This document shows positions 1 through 13,022 of a stretch of 64,000 nucleotides of DNA, one piece after another. How positions within the stretch are numbered: position 1 is the stretch's first letter; the number at the start of each line of letters is the position of its first letter. The notes under the pieces were generated by a model, which did not search any database, was not told the DNA's origin, and saw only the letters and a list, made by a program, of their open reading frames with translations. Source of the DNA: Ancylostoma caninum (taxonomy: Eukaryota > Nematoda > Chromadorea > Rhabditida > Ancylostomatidae). A program made the translations under genes and the position numbers. The DNA lies in the NCBI GenBank assembly GCA_037903475.1, contig JBAJFG010000149.1, positions 434,001 to 498,000 on the forward strand. Reading direction: 5' to 3'.

Positions 1-2105
1 ATCCACACCAGCAAACAGCTGCAGTCTCAGACCGTCAGGAAGCGCGTACTGACCTAATTGCGAGCAATTTGGTCTCATCTGGAGGCACTCCATCATAGAT
101 ACAAGCGCCGTGAGCTAAAATTTCAATTAGAACAACAATCCCACAAGCTGCGAATCGGAAAATATAAACTTACAGTCAGAAGAATGTAACTGTAAGCCAT
201 TGGAATGGAGGTGATGAAAGCCACGGATGTTCATGCTATTTATCCTATTTTTCACAAAGCTGCTAGGAAAACAACCACTTTCATCGACGGTTTGGAAAAC
301 ATCCCTACAAGAACTATGAGAACTCTCATTGTTCAAGCATTGTGAAACACTGTGAAATTCTGTGAAATCAACAACATCTTGCACTTTGATTTACCATTCC
401 ATACGGATTATACATATGTACTATTCACCGCTCGGGCAGAGATGTTTACTAGGTCATGTTTGAAAGAGTGAATAATTCGATGGTATTATTGTTAGCTACT
501 GGTAGCGATGTTATTCACAGCATATTGTTGCTAGCAAACTTCCTTGTCACTGTGTTCAGCTGCATTAAATGTAACCATTATAAACGGCCTGCAAAAATAA
601 GTTACTCTATCTCTTACCATACTCCAAAAATAAGTTCGATAGGGAGTCATCCACTGCGTTCAACTAATTGTTGCGATTGTCCAACGGCCGGCCACGCGGT
701 AAACGGCTTTCTTCAGAGGTGAGAATTTTCGTGAGCGCTGCCTTTATCTCGTTTGGGTGCGTGTATGTGAGGGTAAAAAATTTCTAGGTTCATCAATTTA
801 TACATCAGTCTATTTTAGTGAACCGGGAACTACCCAAAAGAGCCTAAGCAGAAATTCCAAATCAAAAATCTGAGTTTGAAAGCCACAGTGTATCGGCACG
901 AACGCCACATTAAGCGGAAGTTTACAGTGCAAAATTTCACTTCGGCAATGTTCTACATGTTATGCGCTGGATGGATAAACATGCAGACATAGCTGTAGTA
1001 CAAATTTTGTAATGAAAATTCCTATTTGCATTTAGAAAGAACAACAATATTGCATGATGTTATTCCATTTCGGACAACACCTTTGCCCAGATTTCTGCTT
1101 GTCTATTGACAGTAATATCATCCTATCTGAACAACGTTCTTCTAAAAACCCTGGAGCATTTCTCGGGCGCAATCGCCAAAAGAATTGCCTAGAGCCATAC
1201 AGTTCTATTTGAAAGCTACACACTCACTAGGTCTGGAATACTTCGTACGCACACCGATTTTGCACCATTCAAAAAATACATTCAAACGAATTTCTATAAG
1301 TGAGCATTGATGAAGCTGATGGATCTACGGGCCTCCTCAGTTATAAAAGCGTGACTTCGACGGAAATACAGCGAATGCCACTACGACTAGCTATAACAAC
1401 AACAAAAAAAGCGATTCTAGCTCGCATTACGACCACACCGCCATGAGGGTGAGGTTCACTGATTCTGAGACGCTCATTGCACATACAGTGCGTGTTCACT
1501 GATGGGAGTAGAAGACAGGCAACGATTTTCCAGACCGAATCTTGCATTGCTGTAGGGATTTATGAGGGAAATGGGAGGTTTCTTTTTCACCGCAACTTTG
1601 GCGGTTGAACATCGATGATCAGTACAGACCACTAACATCGGAACTGCGCAGATAGGGACTCCGATGGACTTAGCTATTCATAGCAGTGCTCTACAAAGGC
1701 CTTTGCTCGCATAAATTGTCCAACACAGCGTCCACAACTCCGCCACGATCACGACTTGGGGCTTCTTTCTCGGCCGACACTGTGGACGAAGAGGACCAGA
1801 CGGATGATATGACGGTCGTGTCAACCTTGAAATGTGTCCTAGTGTGCCCTTTCCCATCTGTGCGTATTAAGATTATTCATCGAAATATCAGCTAAGTGTC
1901 TGCGACCACCCGAAGTCTTTAAAAAATTTTGTTTTGTTCACACTTGCTCGGGGGAGAGTTTGCTCAGTCAGTGACAGGTAAAATACCTTCGACATTAATT
2001 TTGACTGCTCCATAAGGTTACCTAAAGTCTTTTTAAGCGCTACTACATCAGTTCGTATCATTTCTCCGCTTATTCGCAATTCCTCTCCTCCGTAATCGAC
2101 ATTTT
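1..2105. other. no recognised gene
   Basis: AT-rich sequence with only short open frames in all six frames. None shows a family motif, a convincing splice pair or coding-like continuity. It may hold isolated exons that I cannot recognise. No tandem or inverted repeat stands out. Confidence 0.5.
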
Positions 2106-2312
2106 CAAGGGTGGGCGTAAAGTTTTGAACCGCGGCATTTTCCTTTCAAAAACTAATATAAAATTAGAGGATCACCTAGAAAAGACTTGGTGAAAGTTTC
2201 TGGGGGTTTTCAGCACGCTGAAAACGATAGTGAACGCCATTACTCGAGAAAGCTTGATCCTTGCCCGAAACGACGAATTTTTAGGGTGGGCGTAAAGTTT
2301 TGACACGCACTG
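2106..2312 (+). mobile_element. solo end of a Tc1-like element (IR/DR type)
   Basis: The 20-mer GGGTGGGCGTAAAGTTTTGA occurs twice in direct orientation, at 2109-2128 and 2284-2303. The outer copy runs into ACACGCACTG followed by TA at 2313-2314. Tc1 elements end in CAGT...ACTG and duplicate TA. Paired direct transposase sites about 175 bp apart inside one terminus is the IR/DR layout known from some Tc1-like elements. I find no matching opposite end or transposase in the window, so this is a remnant. Confidence 0.55.
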
Positions 2313-2314
2313 TA

Positions 2315-4300
2315 TAGACTAATCTGCTCAAGATGAGGATGCTGAAACTGCTGTTTTCTTTTTTTTGTGTTTCCCTACGAGATATACTATCTGATTACTG
2401 TGCGGCAAGGTATAATAGTATACTTTTAGTTCTCACACCTCTAGGATGAGGTTTAGGAGAGAGAGCTGGCAAGCATCCCGCAATGTTTACGCCTTGGGTT
2501 CAAACCAAATCAAGCGCCTCGTGCGCCTCAGAATGCCTATCCCATTTATCTTCGTAGTGTATGATTATCTTGCAGGTCTCGAACATTGCAGCTTTTCCCG
2601 TCACCCGACATTTTTGTCAAATCCTTTGCATGTTTTAGCTGCAGAATTACGAGAAATGACTTACCCACAGTGTGTGCTCCTTAAATAAATCACTACAAGA
2701 TAATAGGAAAGTATCGGCTACGGTGCTGGGAAGCCTATTGAAAATTTTGCCTTCGTTTTCGGCTTTTTTTTTGTAATCTGTCTCGTGTTTATGAAGATAG
2801 TTCCTAGTTTCGAGTTATTGACAAGAGCCCACCAAATAGCACACCTGCAGTGGACGAGTTGCCCTGATTATTGTCATCCATGTCTACTGCCCCTATCGAT
2901 CCCTGATTCTTCTCCTCTTTTGAAACTTCAGTACTTGGACAAAAAATGTGGAAACTTATCAGAGAACCTGATATTAACGTAATGTCCGCAGAATTAGAGG
3001 CGATATTTCATAAGAGGTCTTGGAATAACCTTTTTCTCTGCTCAGAAAAGGCGAGCGCATATCAGGAACCTAGTAAACTCAAAAATTCACAGTTGGAGAA
3101 TTGAGTGATGACATTTTAGTGTATTGACCACTAAATCTACTACCTCAGGATCGATAGAAAAAAGAAGATAAATGTGGCGACTAAGCGGGTAAAAGCTTTA
3201 CTGTATTTAATTTATGGATGTTAGGAATTTCCAAACACTCTTTTAGCGAAGATGCCGAGAATTATGGAAATTGCGGAGCATTCCAAGGGGCGTCCTCCTC
3301 GCATTCGCCATTGATTCTGCTCCAGACTATCACAAAGAGGAAAAGCTGCACAAGTTTCAAGCATGAGGTTTTAGAGGGATTTTCTTCACCAATCGCAGCT
3401 TTTCTGAAAAGCTGCTACTGAGTATTAGGGCCCTCACCCAATAATTTCAGCCGAAGAAGCAAAATACAGCTGATAAATATCTGTTTTCATCTGGAGTCGC
3501 ATGCATAATTGAGATTATTGAGGCTCCCATGACCTCTGACGTGGCGATGTAGGGCATCATAGGCGGCTGATGCGAGTACTTGCTTTCGGCTTTTGCGCAG
3601 GCTTTCTATTCAGATTAACTAGCTCTTCCAGCTCAATAAACCTTTCTGAGCAACGATAATGGTTGGAATTCATTGATAATCATAATTCTGTGAGTTGCTG
3701 TTGTCTCATTTTTGAATAAAGAATTCCTTGGGTACCTTGGGCATCCGTTTTCTAACGTTGTTTTAATTTTTCCTTTCTTTACTCATGATCCTCTTTTATA
3801 TTACCTCCTTTTGGATGAATTGTTATTGTTTGTATTCTTTCCTTAATGTAGTACGTTCACTGTCATAGTAAGCGTATTGAAACCCTGCAGATTTGCCCAT
3901 CGTTAACGCTCACTCTCACATGGAAGTCAATGAAGATGTTCTGTGGAAATGTGGACTCGCATATCCGTGGAAAGTTTTATTTGATAGAGAACGTTCAAAT
4001 CACACCAATACATGCGTTGGAACGCGTTTATTCAGATGGATGAATTATAACCTGTTGGATAAGAGGCTTACAAGTGCATAATCTCCATAGTGCAACAGTT
4101 CTGGCAGTCAGTGCAGAATCCTATGACTCAAAACACGCCACTGCAGAATCCTATGATTCAAAACACATAAGAGCATGTTCTTCTTCGTAATTCGCAGCAG
4201 CTATACGCATTTGCGTAGGGACTCGGACGATGTAATTAAAACTAATTGCGATGTGGATAAGGAATTCCAGGAAAACGGGAAGTGCTGACAAGTTTCGCCT
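2315..4300. other. no recognised gene; short tandem duplication
   Basis: No gene recognised. A unit of about 28 bp (GCAGAATCCTATGA.TCAAAACAC) is present twice in tandem around 4111-4167. Otherwise this is featureless AT-rich sequence. Confidence 0.5.
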
Positions 4301-7217
4301 TCATCTCATCCATGCTAACTGTATTGTTTTTACTTGTGTGATAACGGTTCCTTTTCTGATAAAGACACTCAGCAGATAATTTCGGTATGGCGTGATGAAG
4401 TATATGAATAGCAAAGGATTAGCCAAACATGGTAGGCAGGACAGTGCAATGATGAGGTATTCACCAAGTGTTACATGCAGCTTGAGTACTATAGAAAACA
4501 AAAAATATGTTGAACCGGTGGTGTAGAGCAGGCAGCTCAGCGCTGCGTGAAGTAAATGAGCCTGCAACGGAATGTGTTACCCACAGTTCATTTACAGCAT
4601 TTTGAATACATAACCACGTAACCTGTTGTGCCAAACGAAACCACCGCTCACCATGGTCAACAGCTTTGTTTGCCTCTTCGTCTTTGCTGAATACACAATA
4701 TTGTTGTCCGTGAGTCTTTCCAGAATCTTGTGACGCCAGTATAAAATAATCGCAGGTAATAGGTATGAGCCAAGACATAGTATAACGGTGTTTTTGATAA
4801 AGATAGCATTTCCCATAGCAAAGCCACCATAATCGCCGTAATCCGAAAAGTTGTATTCCGGATACTGACGTGCAGTGACTTCCATAACGATCAAATTTTG
4901 CCTTTTCGAAATGCTTGGGATTAGCTGTAAAGGGTTCTGCAGGAGGGGAGCGTTTCATGCCTGTATTGGATGTGCTTAATACATGCCCATACAAATGTTC
5001 CTTGTTCTCATGATCTTTTTTTCTTTCAGAGGAACCTCAATTTTCTGTTCGCCCATATAAAAGCAACCAAAAAAGAAATTCACGACCAAATTGCTAGGTC
5101 ATGAAAAAGACGAATTGGAGGAAGATAACTTCCTTGTTTGGAAACGAAGTTGAACAATAATTCACTAACATTATGTTATTGCAGGATCAGGGAGACACTT
5201 AAGTTGTTGAATTCGCAATAAGGGGATGGACTACATTTATTTTTGTGAAGGAAATCAGTGTACGCAAGTAGTAAATTGGAGGCTTCGCAATAGACATTTG
5301 ACTCAACGACCAAGTCAAATTGAGTCGAACTCCGAATAAATCGACTTTTCAGTGACTCGAAATACGGATTATCTGAAAAGGGACCAAGTCGAGTTATTCG
5401 AAAGTAGCGCCCCTTATTGACGCTAGAAAATAGGGAAAGGCAGCCACTTGAGGTATATGCAAAAGCTTCACACATGCGAAATGCTCAGAAAATTAGCAAA
5501 TGAGCAAAACTAATCTTCAGCTGAGCTCAAATACAAAATCCCCCGAGCGTATACCCTACGGGTCTGACCGCCTTGCCAACGTTGGGCTTCGAGTCTTCTC
5601 GCGATCCTAGCCTTGCTAATTCTCAATTACGCATCTATATGTAAAGCTAATTTCCGATGCAATGATACTACTTACTCATCTTGTCACATATCTTACAAGC
5701 CTATGGACACCAACTGAGACGCGAATGAGCGCGTAGCCTACGCCACCGGCAGACCTGAATCTTGGCGTTTTCCCCACTATTGGGCCACAACGGACTCATT
5801 CTTCATCAGTGGACCCATATCGCGGCGTTTCCTTACTAATGGGAACCATGCGGACCCATTCTTCATCCGTGAACCCGCATCCTAGCACTTTCCCAACTAT
5901 TGGGACAAGGCAGAGCCACTCTCCATTCGTGGACCAGTATCCTGCGTTCTTCCCACTATTAGGCCATATCAGACCCAGTCTCCATCCGTGGACCCGTATC
6001 CTGGCGCTTTCCCCACTATTGCGCCAGGGCAAACCCAATCCCCATCCGCGGGCTCGTTTCCTGGCATTCCCTGGCCTCACCATGCAAGGATCCACTTTTT
6101 TCACCCAACATCATTTTTTCGTTAGTGTAATGGCGATATGCAGCTGAGGTAACAATGATGTTATCGCAGATGCAGTGTTATTTAATGTCTACGCTGCTGG
6201 TATACACTTTGATTACAATGTGGTGAAAGAATCGCCTCTGGATCTGACCCTGGCTTGTTAGTGTTGAAAATAATTGACATCAGACAAACTAGCGGCAGAT
6301 TTTTCTTGCATGCTCCAGAACTCGTGAAGGGTGGCGCTATTAATAACATCATCCTCTCTATTCCCTTACTACATACACATTCATCTCCAATGTGACCAGC
6401 TTAAGCTCGAGTTCCGGTCAAAATCTGGCCCTCGTAACTTTTTTGTACTCTAACTCCGAGCCATTTGTGTAGCACGTGTTCCAATGTTGAGGGCTTGCGG
6501 CAAGCTCATCACAAGATTTGTGATAAAACGTTAAGGATTACGGTAGACATGACGTAGTTACTGTGGTAAGGCTGCGGAAATGTATAGTTTCGTAAAAGAT
6601 GAACGGAAGACAGCACCAATTGACACATACCATCAAAGCTTGAGGCACATAAGTTAAGGCAATATTTCTAATAATTTTTTGGCGAGTGATCTCGTTATGG
6701 TATATGAGAGCATAGCGATAATGCATAACAAGTGCTACTGCGAATGCCATGTTGACTTGCAGAACATTATAAATGGTGTAGGAATACGAACAAGTTTGCG
6801 TTCCAAAAACACGACATGGTCCGAATGGCAAGAAGGCAACCACTTCCGTCGAAGGTAACACCCTGAGTAAGTACTCATCATGAATATTGTAAACGATAGT
6901 AAGATCACGGCTGTCGTTTACTAGGGGAGATACGTAATTTACCTTTGCTGTACGAACGCTGCTAGGGCTGTCACTAGTATATTAGTGATAACCATGTTGT
7001 TAAGAAGTATTTTATAGTTTCGAAATGAAGATGGGCTCTTTTTGAATATAATGTAAAGCAACAAAGAGTTAATAGTTAGCGACAAGACGAAATATATCCC
7101 GTAGTAGATGTTGAATACGATGTCATAGTGTGTGGAATGAATGGTGTTTAGAAAAAATGAGAAGTGCAGGAGAGATAGCAGAGTAAGATTGAATACGTAG
7201 GCGTGGCCAACGCTCAT
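4301..7217 (-). CDS. Srd-family serpentine chemoreceptor, four exons
   Basis: Proposed exons, in transcription order, are 7217-6943, 6862-6562, 4924-4652 and 4561-4301. They join in frame to about 369 residues. Exon 1 has a hydrophobic N-terminus, then TM1 and the motif RNYKILLNN. Exon 2 carries FGPCRVFG and a third TM followed by HYRYALIYH. Exon 3 has the extracellular stretch YPEYNFSDYG and TM5. Exon 4 has TM6 and TM7 ending PLLFIYFITPYR. This order matches nematode Srd (7TM_GPCR_Srd) receptors, which are seven-pass chemosensory GPCRs of ciliated neurons. Donors and acceptors are canonical (CAAAG/GTAAAT, ACTCAG/G, ATG/GTGAGC, TTGCAG/G), except that the exon 2 donor (ACA/GTAACT) is weaker. 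Intron 2 is 1.6 kb and carries a minisatellite. The start Met at 7217 is not certain. The ligand is unknown. Confidence 0.8.
5761..6080. repeat. about 60-bp minisatellite, roughly 5 copies, in the Srd intron
   Basis: Five diverged tandem units of about 60 bp, each containing a form of GGCGTTTCCCCACTATTGGG followed by a GGACCCGTAT-like segment. On the opposite strand the unit resembles the 59-bp minisatellite at 27.3-28.3 kb. Both strands are mostly free of stops, which gives spurious open frames of 102-112 codons. Confidence 0.85.
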
Positions 7218-7334
7218 TATTTCGTTCGCAAACTCGTACCCAGTATCAAAACGGGCTTATACATTAGTTCAAAGATATTTACGCGTAGTCTCAAGTAATA
7301 ATTTCTCAAGCTTGAAAGATATACAGCGTAACTA

Positions 7335-10141
7335 CAGTAACCACGGTAATTGTTGGACAGAAAACGAAAAAAACGCGAATCCCCGTTTTTTTCGTTTTTT
7401 CTTCATAACTCATTTCGTTTCGCTCCATATCAGGATTTCTACCCACTAATCAATTCCTGGAGACAAGATCTATAAAATGAGCCTAAAATCGTTTTCAAAT
7501 TCTCACTGGAAAAGCATCTTACTTCCTAAAGTACCTGCGGGTACGAATTAGTGAGCGAGACTCCGCGACAATTGTATCCTAAGGATATGCGCTACTTGAG
7601 GTGCAGATTATGCCAGGAACGTGAAGTAACACTTTTATTTTCGTAATCTAGAGCTCATGACGAGTATTTTGGTACCCCATTCAGTAAAATTTTCGATGCT
7701 TTGAAATTTTTCAACTTATTTGTAAGATCCTGTTTTTCACAAGTCAGAAACGCATTGCTTGTCTAGTTAAAGAAATTTCCTCTGGAAATTCTGCAAATAA
7801 GATGTAAGTTTTAAGTGTCGTTAGAGTGATACACTAGAAGAGTGGACACAGGTAGTGTTTCCTGAGGCCGGAAAAGGCTACTGCACCACATCGCATTTCT
7901 ATGGTCTTCTGCTCCAATGTTCACGTGTATCGCAACGACCAGGAAAGAAGCACGATCGCTGCCATTTGAACACATTGTAGTACTCTTTCTATGCTTCAAC
8001 AGCAACGAGCGGAATTGGCTACAAACACTAGCTGAAGCCAAAATTAGGGGAGTCCAACTCTGGAAATTTTTCAGAACTGTTTGATATTTCCACTGACTCG
8101 TGATTTTCACAGTTTCTTGAGCCGACCAAGAAATTTTTGATACACCACTCCATTTGTTTCTTCATGGTCTATCGAATATTGCTATTCTCGATGAAATCCG
8201 TGATATTCAAATTTTCGGCCTTACGCCCCGCCCACATCCATGGCAGGCGACTTTCGCGGCCTAGGAAATCTCCGCTGGACATCATATGCCAACGAGAGGT
8301 CCCCTCTCCAATGATTTCGCTCCACATGGACATCCACAGCAGCGAATGAGAATTTTGGATGAGAATTGAACGGAAATATTATCTAGTGTTGAACAAAGCA
8401 TTGATATAAAAATATAAAAATACTATTAAATATAAAATGAATGGGAATATAAAATTAGTGCACGCAATTCTTACTTTGATCCTCATTGATTCGCAGTTTC
8501 CCAGATGGACGCAGAGGGGTGACCCATGGGTCGCTGTAGGCGACCCATTTACGACTAGCTGCGGAGACCACCGTACAATGCCTTAGATAAAAAAAATGCT
8601 GAACGAGAGAAAATTACCTCCAAACTGCATTTTTCACTACCAATACAGTCAGAGAAGAAAAAAAGAGTAGCGAAAAAAGTTTGAAAGGAAAAAAGAAGGA
8701 TTCATGCTAGCAAACAGTGTCATTTTGTAATGACGATGATTTTCAGCCATCAGAGGGTTACACAATATCGTTATCATCAAACTATGCTTACTAGACAAGC
8801 TACGGTTCTTTAATAAATGAAAGAACTAACTATGGATAGATTTTAACCAACTTTCATCCTTTATTGATTTGTGAGTACGAAGAAGATCATCTAGATCTGA
8901 CTATATTTGATTGAACGGAGCACTTTTGTTGTTTTTTCTTTCAAACATTATTGAATTTAAAATTTGATTTTTTCCATAAGTGCGAATCAATAAGGATCAA
9001 AGTAAGAATTGCGTGCACTAATTTTATATTCCCATTCATTTTATATTTAATAGTATTTTTATATTTTTATATCAATGCTTTGTTCAACACTAGATAATAT
9101 TTCCGTTCAATTCTCATCCAAAATTCTCATTCGCTGCTGTGGATGTCCATGTGGCGCGAAATCATTGGAGAGGGGACCTCTCGTTGGCATATGATGTCCA
9201 GCGGAGATTTCCTAGGCCGCGAAAGTCGCCTGCCATGGATGTGGGCGGGGCGTAAGGCCGAAAATTTGAATATCACGGATTTCATCGAGAATAGCATTAT
9301 TCGATAGACCATGAAGAAACAAATGGAGTGGTGTATCAAAAATTTCTTGGTCGGCTCAAGAAACTGTGAAAATCACGAGTCAGTGGAAATATCAAACAGT
9401 TCTGAAAAATTTCCAGAGTTGGACTCCCCTAATTTTGGCTTCAGCTAGTGTTTGTAGCCAATTCCGCTCGTTGCTGTTGAAGCATAGAAAGAGTACTACA
9501 ATGTGTTCAAATGGCAGCGATCGTGCTTCTTTCCTGGTCGTTGCGATACACGTGAACATTGGAGCAGAAGACCATAGAAATGCGATGTGGTGCAGTAGCC
9601 TTTTCCGGCCTCAGGAAACACTACCTGTGTCCACTCTTCTAGTGTATCACTCTAACGACACTTAAAACTTACATCTTATTTGCAGAATTTCCAGAGGAAA
9701 TTTCTTTAACTAGACAAGCAATGCGTTTCTGACTTGTGAAAAACAGGATCTTACAAATAAGTTGAAAAATTTCAAAGCATCGAAAATTTTACTGAATGGG
9801 GTACCAAAATACTCGTCATGAGCTCTAGATTACGAAAATAAAAGTGTTACTTCACGTTCCTGGCATAATCTGCACCTCAAGTAGCGCATATCCTTAGGAT
9901 ACAATTGTCGCGGAGTCTCGCTCACCAATTCGTACCCGCAGGTACTTTAGGAAGTAAGATGCTTTTCCAGTGAGAATTTGAAAACGATTTTAGGCTCATT
10001 TTGTAGTTCTTGTCTCCAGGAATTGATTGGTGGGTAGAAATCCTGATATGGAGCGAAACGAAATGAGTTATGAAGAAAAAACGAAAAAAACGCGGATTCG
10101 CGTTTTTTTCGTTTTCTGTCCAACAATTACCGTGGTTACTG
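7335..10141. mobile_element. large fold-back element with 1161-bp inverted arms, TA-flanked
   Basis: The arms are 7335-8495 and 8981-10141, both 1161 bp, in inverted orientation and differing at only about 1% of positions by eye. The spacer is 485 bp. The ends are CAGTAACCACGG...CCGTGGTTACTG, flanked by TA at 7333-7334 and 10142-10143, as in Tc1/mariner-type insertions. A small hairpin (AAAAACGCG/CGCGTTTTT) lies near each tip. No transposase frame is present. The only open frames (99 and 70 codons) lie in both arms as mirror copies. This is a non-autonomous element, much longer than a usual MITE. Its family assignment beyond the TA/CAGT signature is inference. Confidence 0.85.
8496..8980. other. 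unique spacer of the fold-back element
   Basis: This is the loop between the two arms. It has no open frame of note. It contains a short palindromic segment, GACCCATGGGTC (8521-8532), and a second related GCGACCCAT nearby. No RNA gene is recognised. Confidence 0.6.
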
Positions 10142-10143
10142 TA

Positions 10144-11165
10144 CGAAACCCCTCGGACAGAGACTTTGTGAAAATACCCTCTAGCTATTTCAGCAAAATC
10201 TTCCGCTTTGTTTCTACTCCAATCGAGGAATTACTGCCTTGTTGTTCTTACCTTTTCAATATGTGGAGCATGGTGCAATAAGTATGCACATGACTGACTA
10301 AATCCCCTCGGTCAAATGAATACTATAGAACATTTCTGTAAAGAAAAAACACTCGATCCGCCTATTTCAATGAGGGAGGAATGGACAGAAAAACGCCTGA
10401 CAATCATACACCAAATTAATAAGTGCGCAAGTTCCACCTTATCTACATGGACGCACTCTGCATGTACTCATGAACTAGTTTTGTACAATCTATTGTTTCA
10501 GCGAGAAACTGAGATAAGAGTTCCAACTCATTAGGATAGGATGTTAAAGTATTTTAAATTATTCTCTTTAATAACCAATTTTTCTTTTAAAAAGTGCGAA
10601 GAGCAAGCTACTCATGGGAATTGATAATAATTTGGTACCTTGTTAACGAGCATATCAGGCTAATATCTGCAGTATCTCATGATATGTTAGTGCACTATCT
10701 GTGCTCGTCCGAAGTCCAGTGCGCGTCCTTGCGCTGTCTACTGGACAACACAATGACTCCGCAATTCAGAGCGATGCTGCTTCTAAACAGAAGAATCACT
10801 CTAGTAGAGTGAGCAGATAGTGATCTGACAGAACAAGGTCTAGATAACAATTTTCCTGAGAAAAGATATACCAGCGAATCCTCTTTCAAAGAACGTGTGC
10901 AGAACTTTCACCAATTACCAGCCGCACCTGTGATGTCGTTTCCCAGCAACTTACTTCCAAGGTGCAGTTCAACTAGAACGTCACCTGTTTATCCTACTGA
11001 AAAGTCTCTTTCTTAGAAAAACCTTCATTGGTGGAAACAACGTTGGTACTAGTACGTTTTCAACCCAATCTCGACTCATCGTAAAGCGATAGTGCCACAT
11101 ACCTGCCCAGAAGTTGAGATACATACTACATACTGCATTGTATCGCATTGCACTAAAGAATATAA
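10144..11165. other. no recognised gene
   Basis: Short open frames only (up to 84 codons, one of them starting inside the fold-back element). None has splice or family support. Confidence 0.45.
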
Positions 11166-11989
11166 TCTGTATATATAAAAGTGAAAGTTTGTTTGTGTGT
11201 TTGTGTGTTTGTGTGTTTGTGTGTTCCAAATAGAAATCGCGGAGGATGAACCGATCGGGACCAAATTTTGCATGTAGGTTCTTCGGGGGCCGGCGGAGGT
11301 TATAGGCTACTTTGCACCAGGGATTATCGATTATATCGATTTTATTGATTTTTCGCTCTTCTTGACCATGCGAGAACATGCCTACTGGGGGACGTCAATG
11401 CGCTAAACACGAATATGACAACCATTTTGCGCCAATTTATCGATTTATTGATTTTATTGATTTTTCTCTCTTCTTGACCAGGAACTAGCGAGAACATGCC
11501 TACTGGGGTACCTCAATTCGCTGAATAGGAATGACAACCATTTTGCACGAAATATTGATTTATTGATTTTATCGATTTTTCCCCATTTTCGCTCGGGGAC
11601 GGACAAAGACATGTCTTCTTGGGTTTCTCAAAAATCGCTGAATAGGAATATGACAAACATTTTGCATGAAATGTCGGTTTTTCGATTTTATTGGTTTTTG
11701 GCTCTTCCGTCCAATGGAGCGGTGAAGACATCTCTCCTGGGGTTCCTCGATATGCTGAGTATGATTATGACAACCACTTCGTACGAATACGTCGATTCAA
11801 TGTCACCGAAATAGCTTTGTTAACTTTTCGCCCACAAGTCGATGGGAAACGTCACCTGGGCTTCGCTAACATGCTGATCACCAAAATTATGGAGATTTTA
11901 ATGAATTTGTCGATGGTAGTAATGGGCCTCATCAGTATGATGTAGCCAAGGTAATAAAACACCGGAGCGAAGCCGGGTACGGCAGCTAG
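11166..11989 (+). mobile_element. non-autonomous Helitron, 824 bp
   Basis: It begins with TCTGTATATATAAAAGTG directly after an A and ends with CTAG directly before a T, the A/T target and TC...CTRR ends typical of Helitrons. A short hairpin (ACCGGAGCGAAGCCGGGT, 11961-11978) lies 8 bases before the terminal CTAG (11986-11989). No Rep/helicase frame is present. The interior is built from four or more diverged units of about 110-120 bp, each with a TTATTGATTTTATTGATTTTT-like AT tract, GAGAACATGCC-type and TATGACAACCATTTTGC segments. A (TTTGTGTG)n tract lies near the 5' end. Confidence 0.85.
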
Positions 11990-12760
11990 TTTGATTATAA
12001 AGAAGAATTGTTCGTAGAAACGACAGTTGTGGTTTGACCTAACATTTGCTTCATTTTACTGGTTCTGCTTTCATGCAGGCAGTAGGAACTTCTCGTGGTT
12101 TATGAAATCTCAGGGATATGTACGTGCGATGATATGTATGTACCATGCGTTTAAATAAAACGAGTTCCCGTGAAATACTATATCCGAGCGATTTATATTT
12201 TTTCGTAAGTGACGTAGGCTTCATTGCTAACAGATGGAAATATCTTCAAACGATGAGGACTCCTCTGGAATAGTTCCAAGGTACGAGAACGGTGAAATAA
12301 TTTTGAATTGACGTTAATTCCTCTACTCTAGTTGTTCGACGTTATCACCAAGGCCTCAAAATGTTTGAATCCAGGTTTTCAAAAGGTATGATCATTGTTA
12401 AAGACCCTGCTAGCTATGTGTACGATGATGTGCAGTAGCGAATAAAGCGGTGAGACCACTGACTTTCCATCGATAGCGCATTTCATGACAGATTTTGTTA
12501 TGTCTACAATACTTGTGGCTCTATATTCACCCACAAATTTCTAAATGGTACCATTCACTCGTTGCATTTGCCTTCCTTAGAGAAAAGATATGTTCTCGAT
12601 AGACGTTCACGATCTGTGATTATACGGAAATTAGTTCGTTGATATAACAATGAATAAAGCTTGACATTAAGCTCAGTTTGATCGCGCTGGTCGATGCTGA
12701 CCTGCGGTGGGGAAGACACCCTTTTCGTGACTGAAAATTCGAGTGGAAACTCTGGATGTG
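11990..12760. other. no recognised gene
   Basis: No supported gene or repeat. Short open frames at its right end are formed partly by the adjoining repeat copy. Confidence 0.45.
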
Positions 12761-12905
12761 TACAGTCCGGTCCAGCAGCCACTGCACATGGGCGCCGGCG
12801 AGCGCCGGCCGCCGCCACCCTCCGGCGCCCGGTATTAATGAGCTATAAATCACTCGAGCTCGGGAGAAAGCGAAGAAAAATACAATTTTAGTCCATAGTA
12901 GACAG
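12761..12905 (-). repeat. truncated third copy of the SINE-linked repeat
   Basis: The reverse complement matches the distal part of the duplicated segments ending at 17411 and 60571. It shares GTCTACTATGGACT, the stretch CTTCGCTTTCTCCC, a GC-rich GCCGGCGCC block and the terminal GGACCSGACTGTA. The proximal tRNA-like part is absent. Confidence 0.8.
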
Positions 12906-12911
12906 GGTAGA

Positions 12912-12972
12912 TAAGCCTAACCCTATGCTTAAGAATGGGTTCAAGGCTTAGGCTTAGGCTTCACAGGAGTGG
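12912..12972. repeat. short interstitial TTAGGC-type repeats in inverted arrangement
   Basis: AAGCCTAACCC at about 12913 is followed 36 bases later by AAGGCTTAGGCTTAGGCTTC (12950-12969). TTAGGC is the nematode telomere unit. Only two to three units are present, so this could be chance or a relic of telomere-type repair. Confidence 0.4.
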
Positions 12973-13022
12973 CTCCACCCAACTCCACCTAAATTTCTAA
13001 GATAAACTACGATAAGTGTAAG

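Noticed and set aside
5796..6147. Overlapping frames of 102 and 112 codons on both strands
   Set aside because: Both come from the 60-bp minisatellite in the receptor intron.
7811..9665. Mirror-image frames of 99 and 70 codons
   Set aside because: They lie in the two arms of the fold-back element and are identical or nearly so because the arms are copies. No motif or splice evidence.
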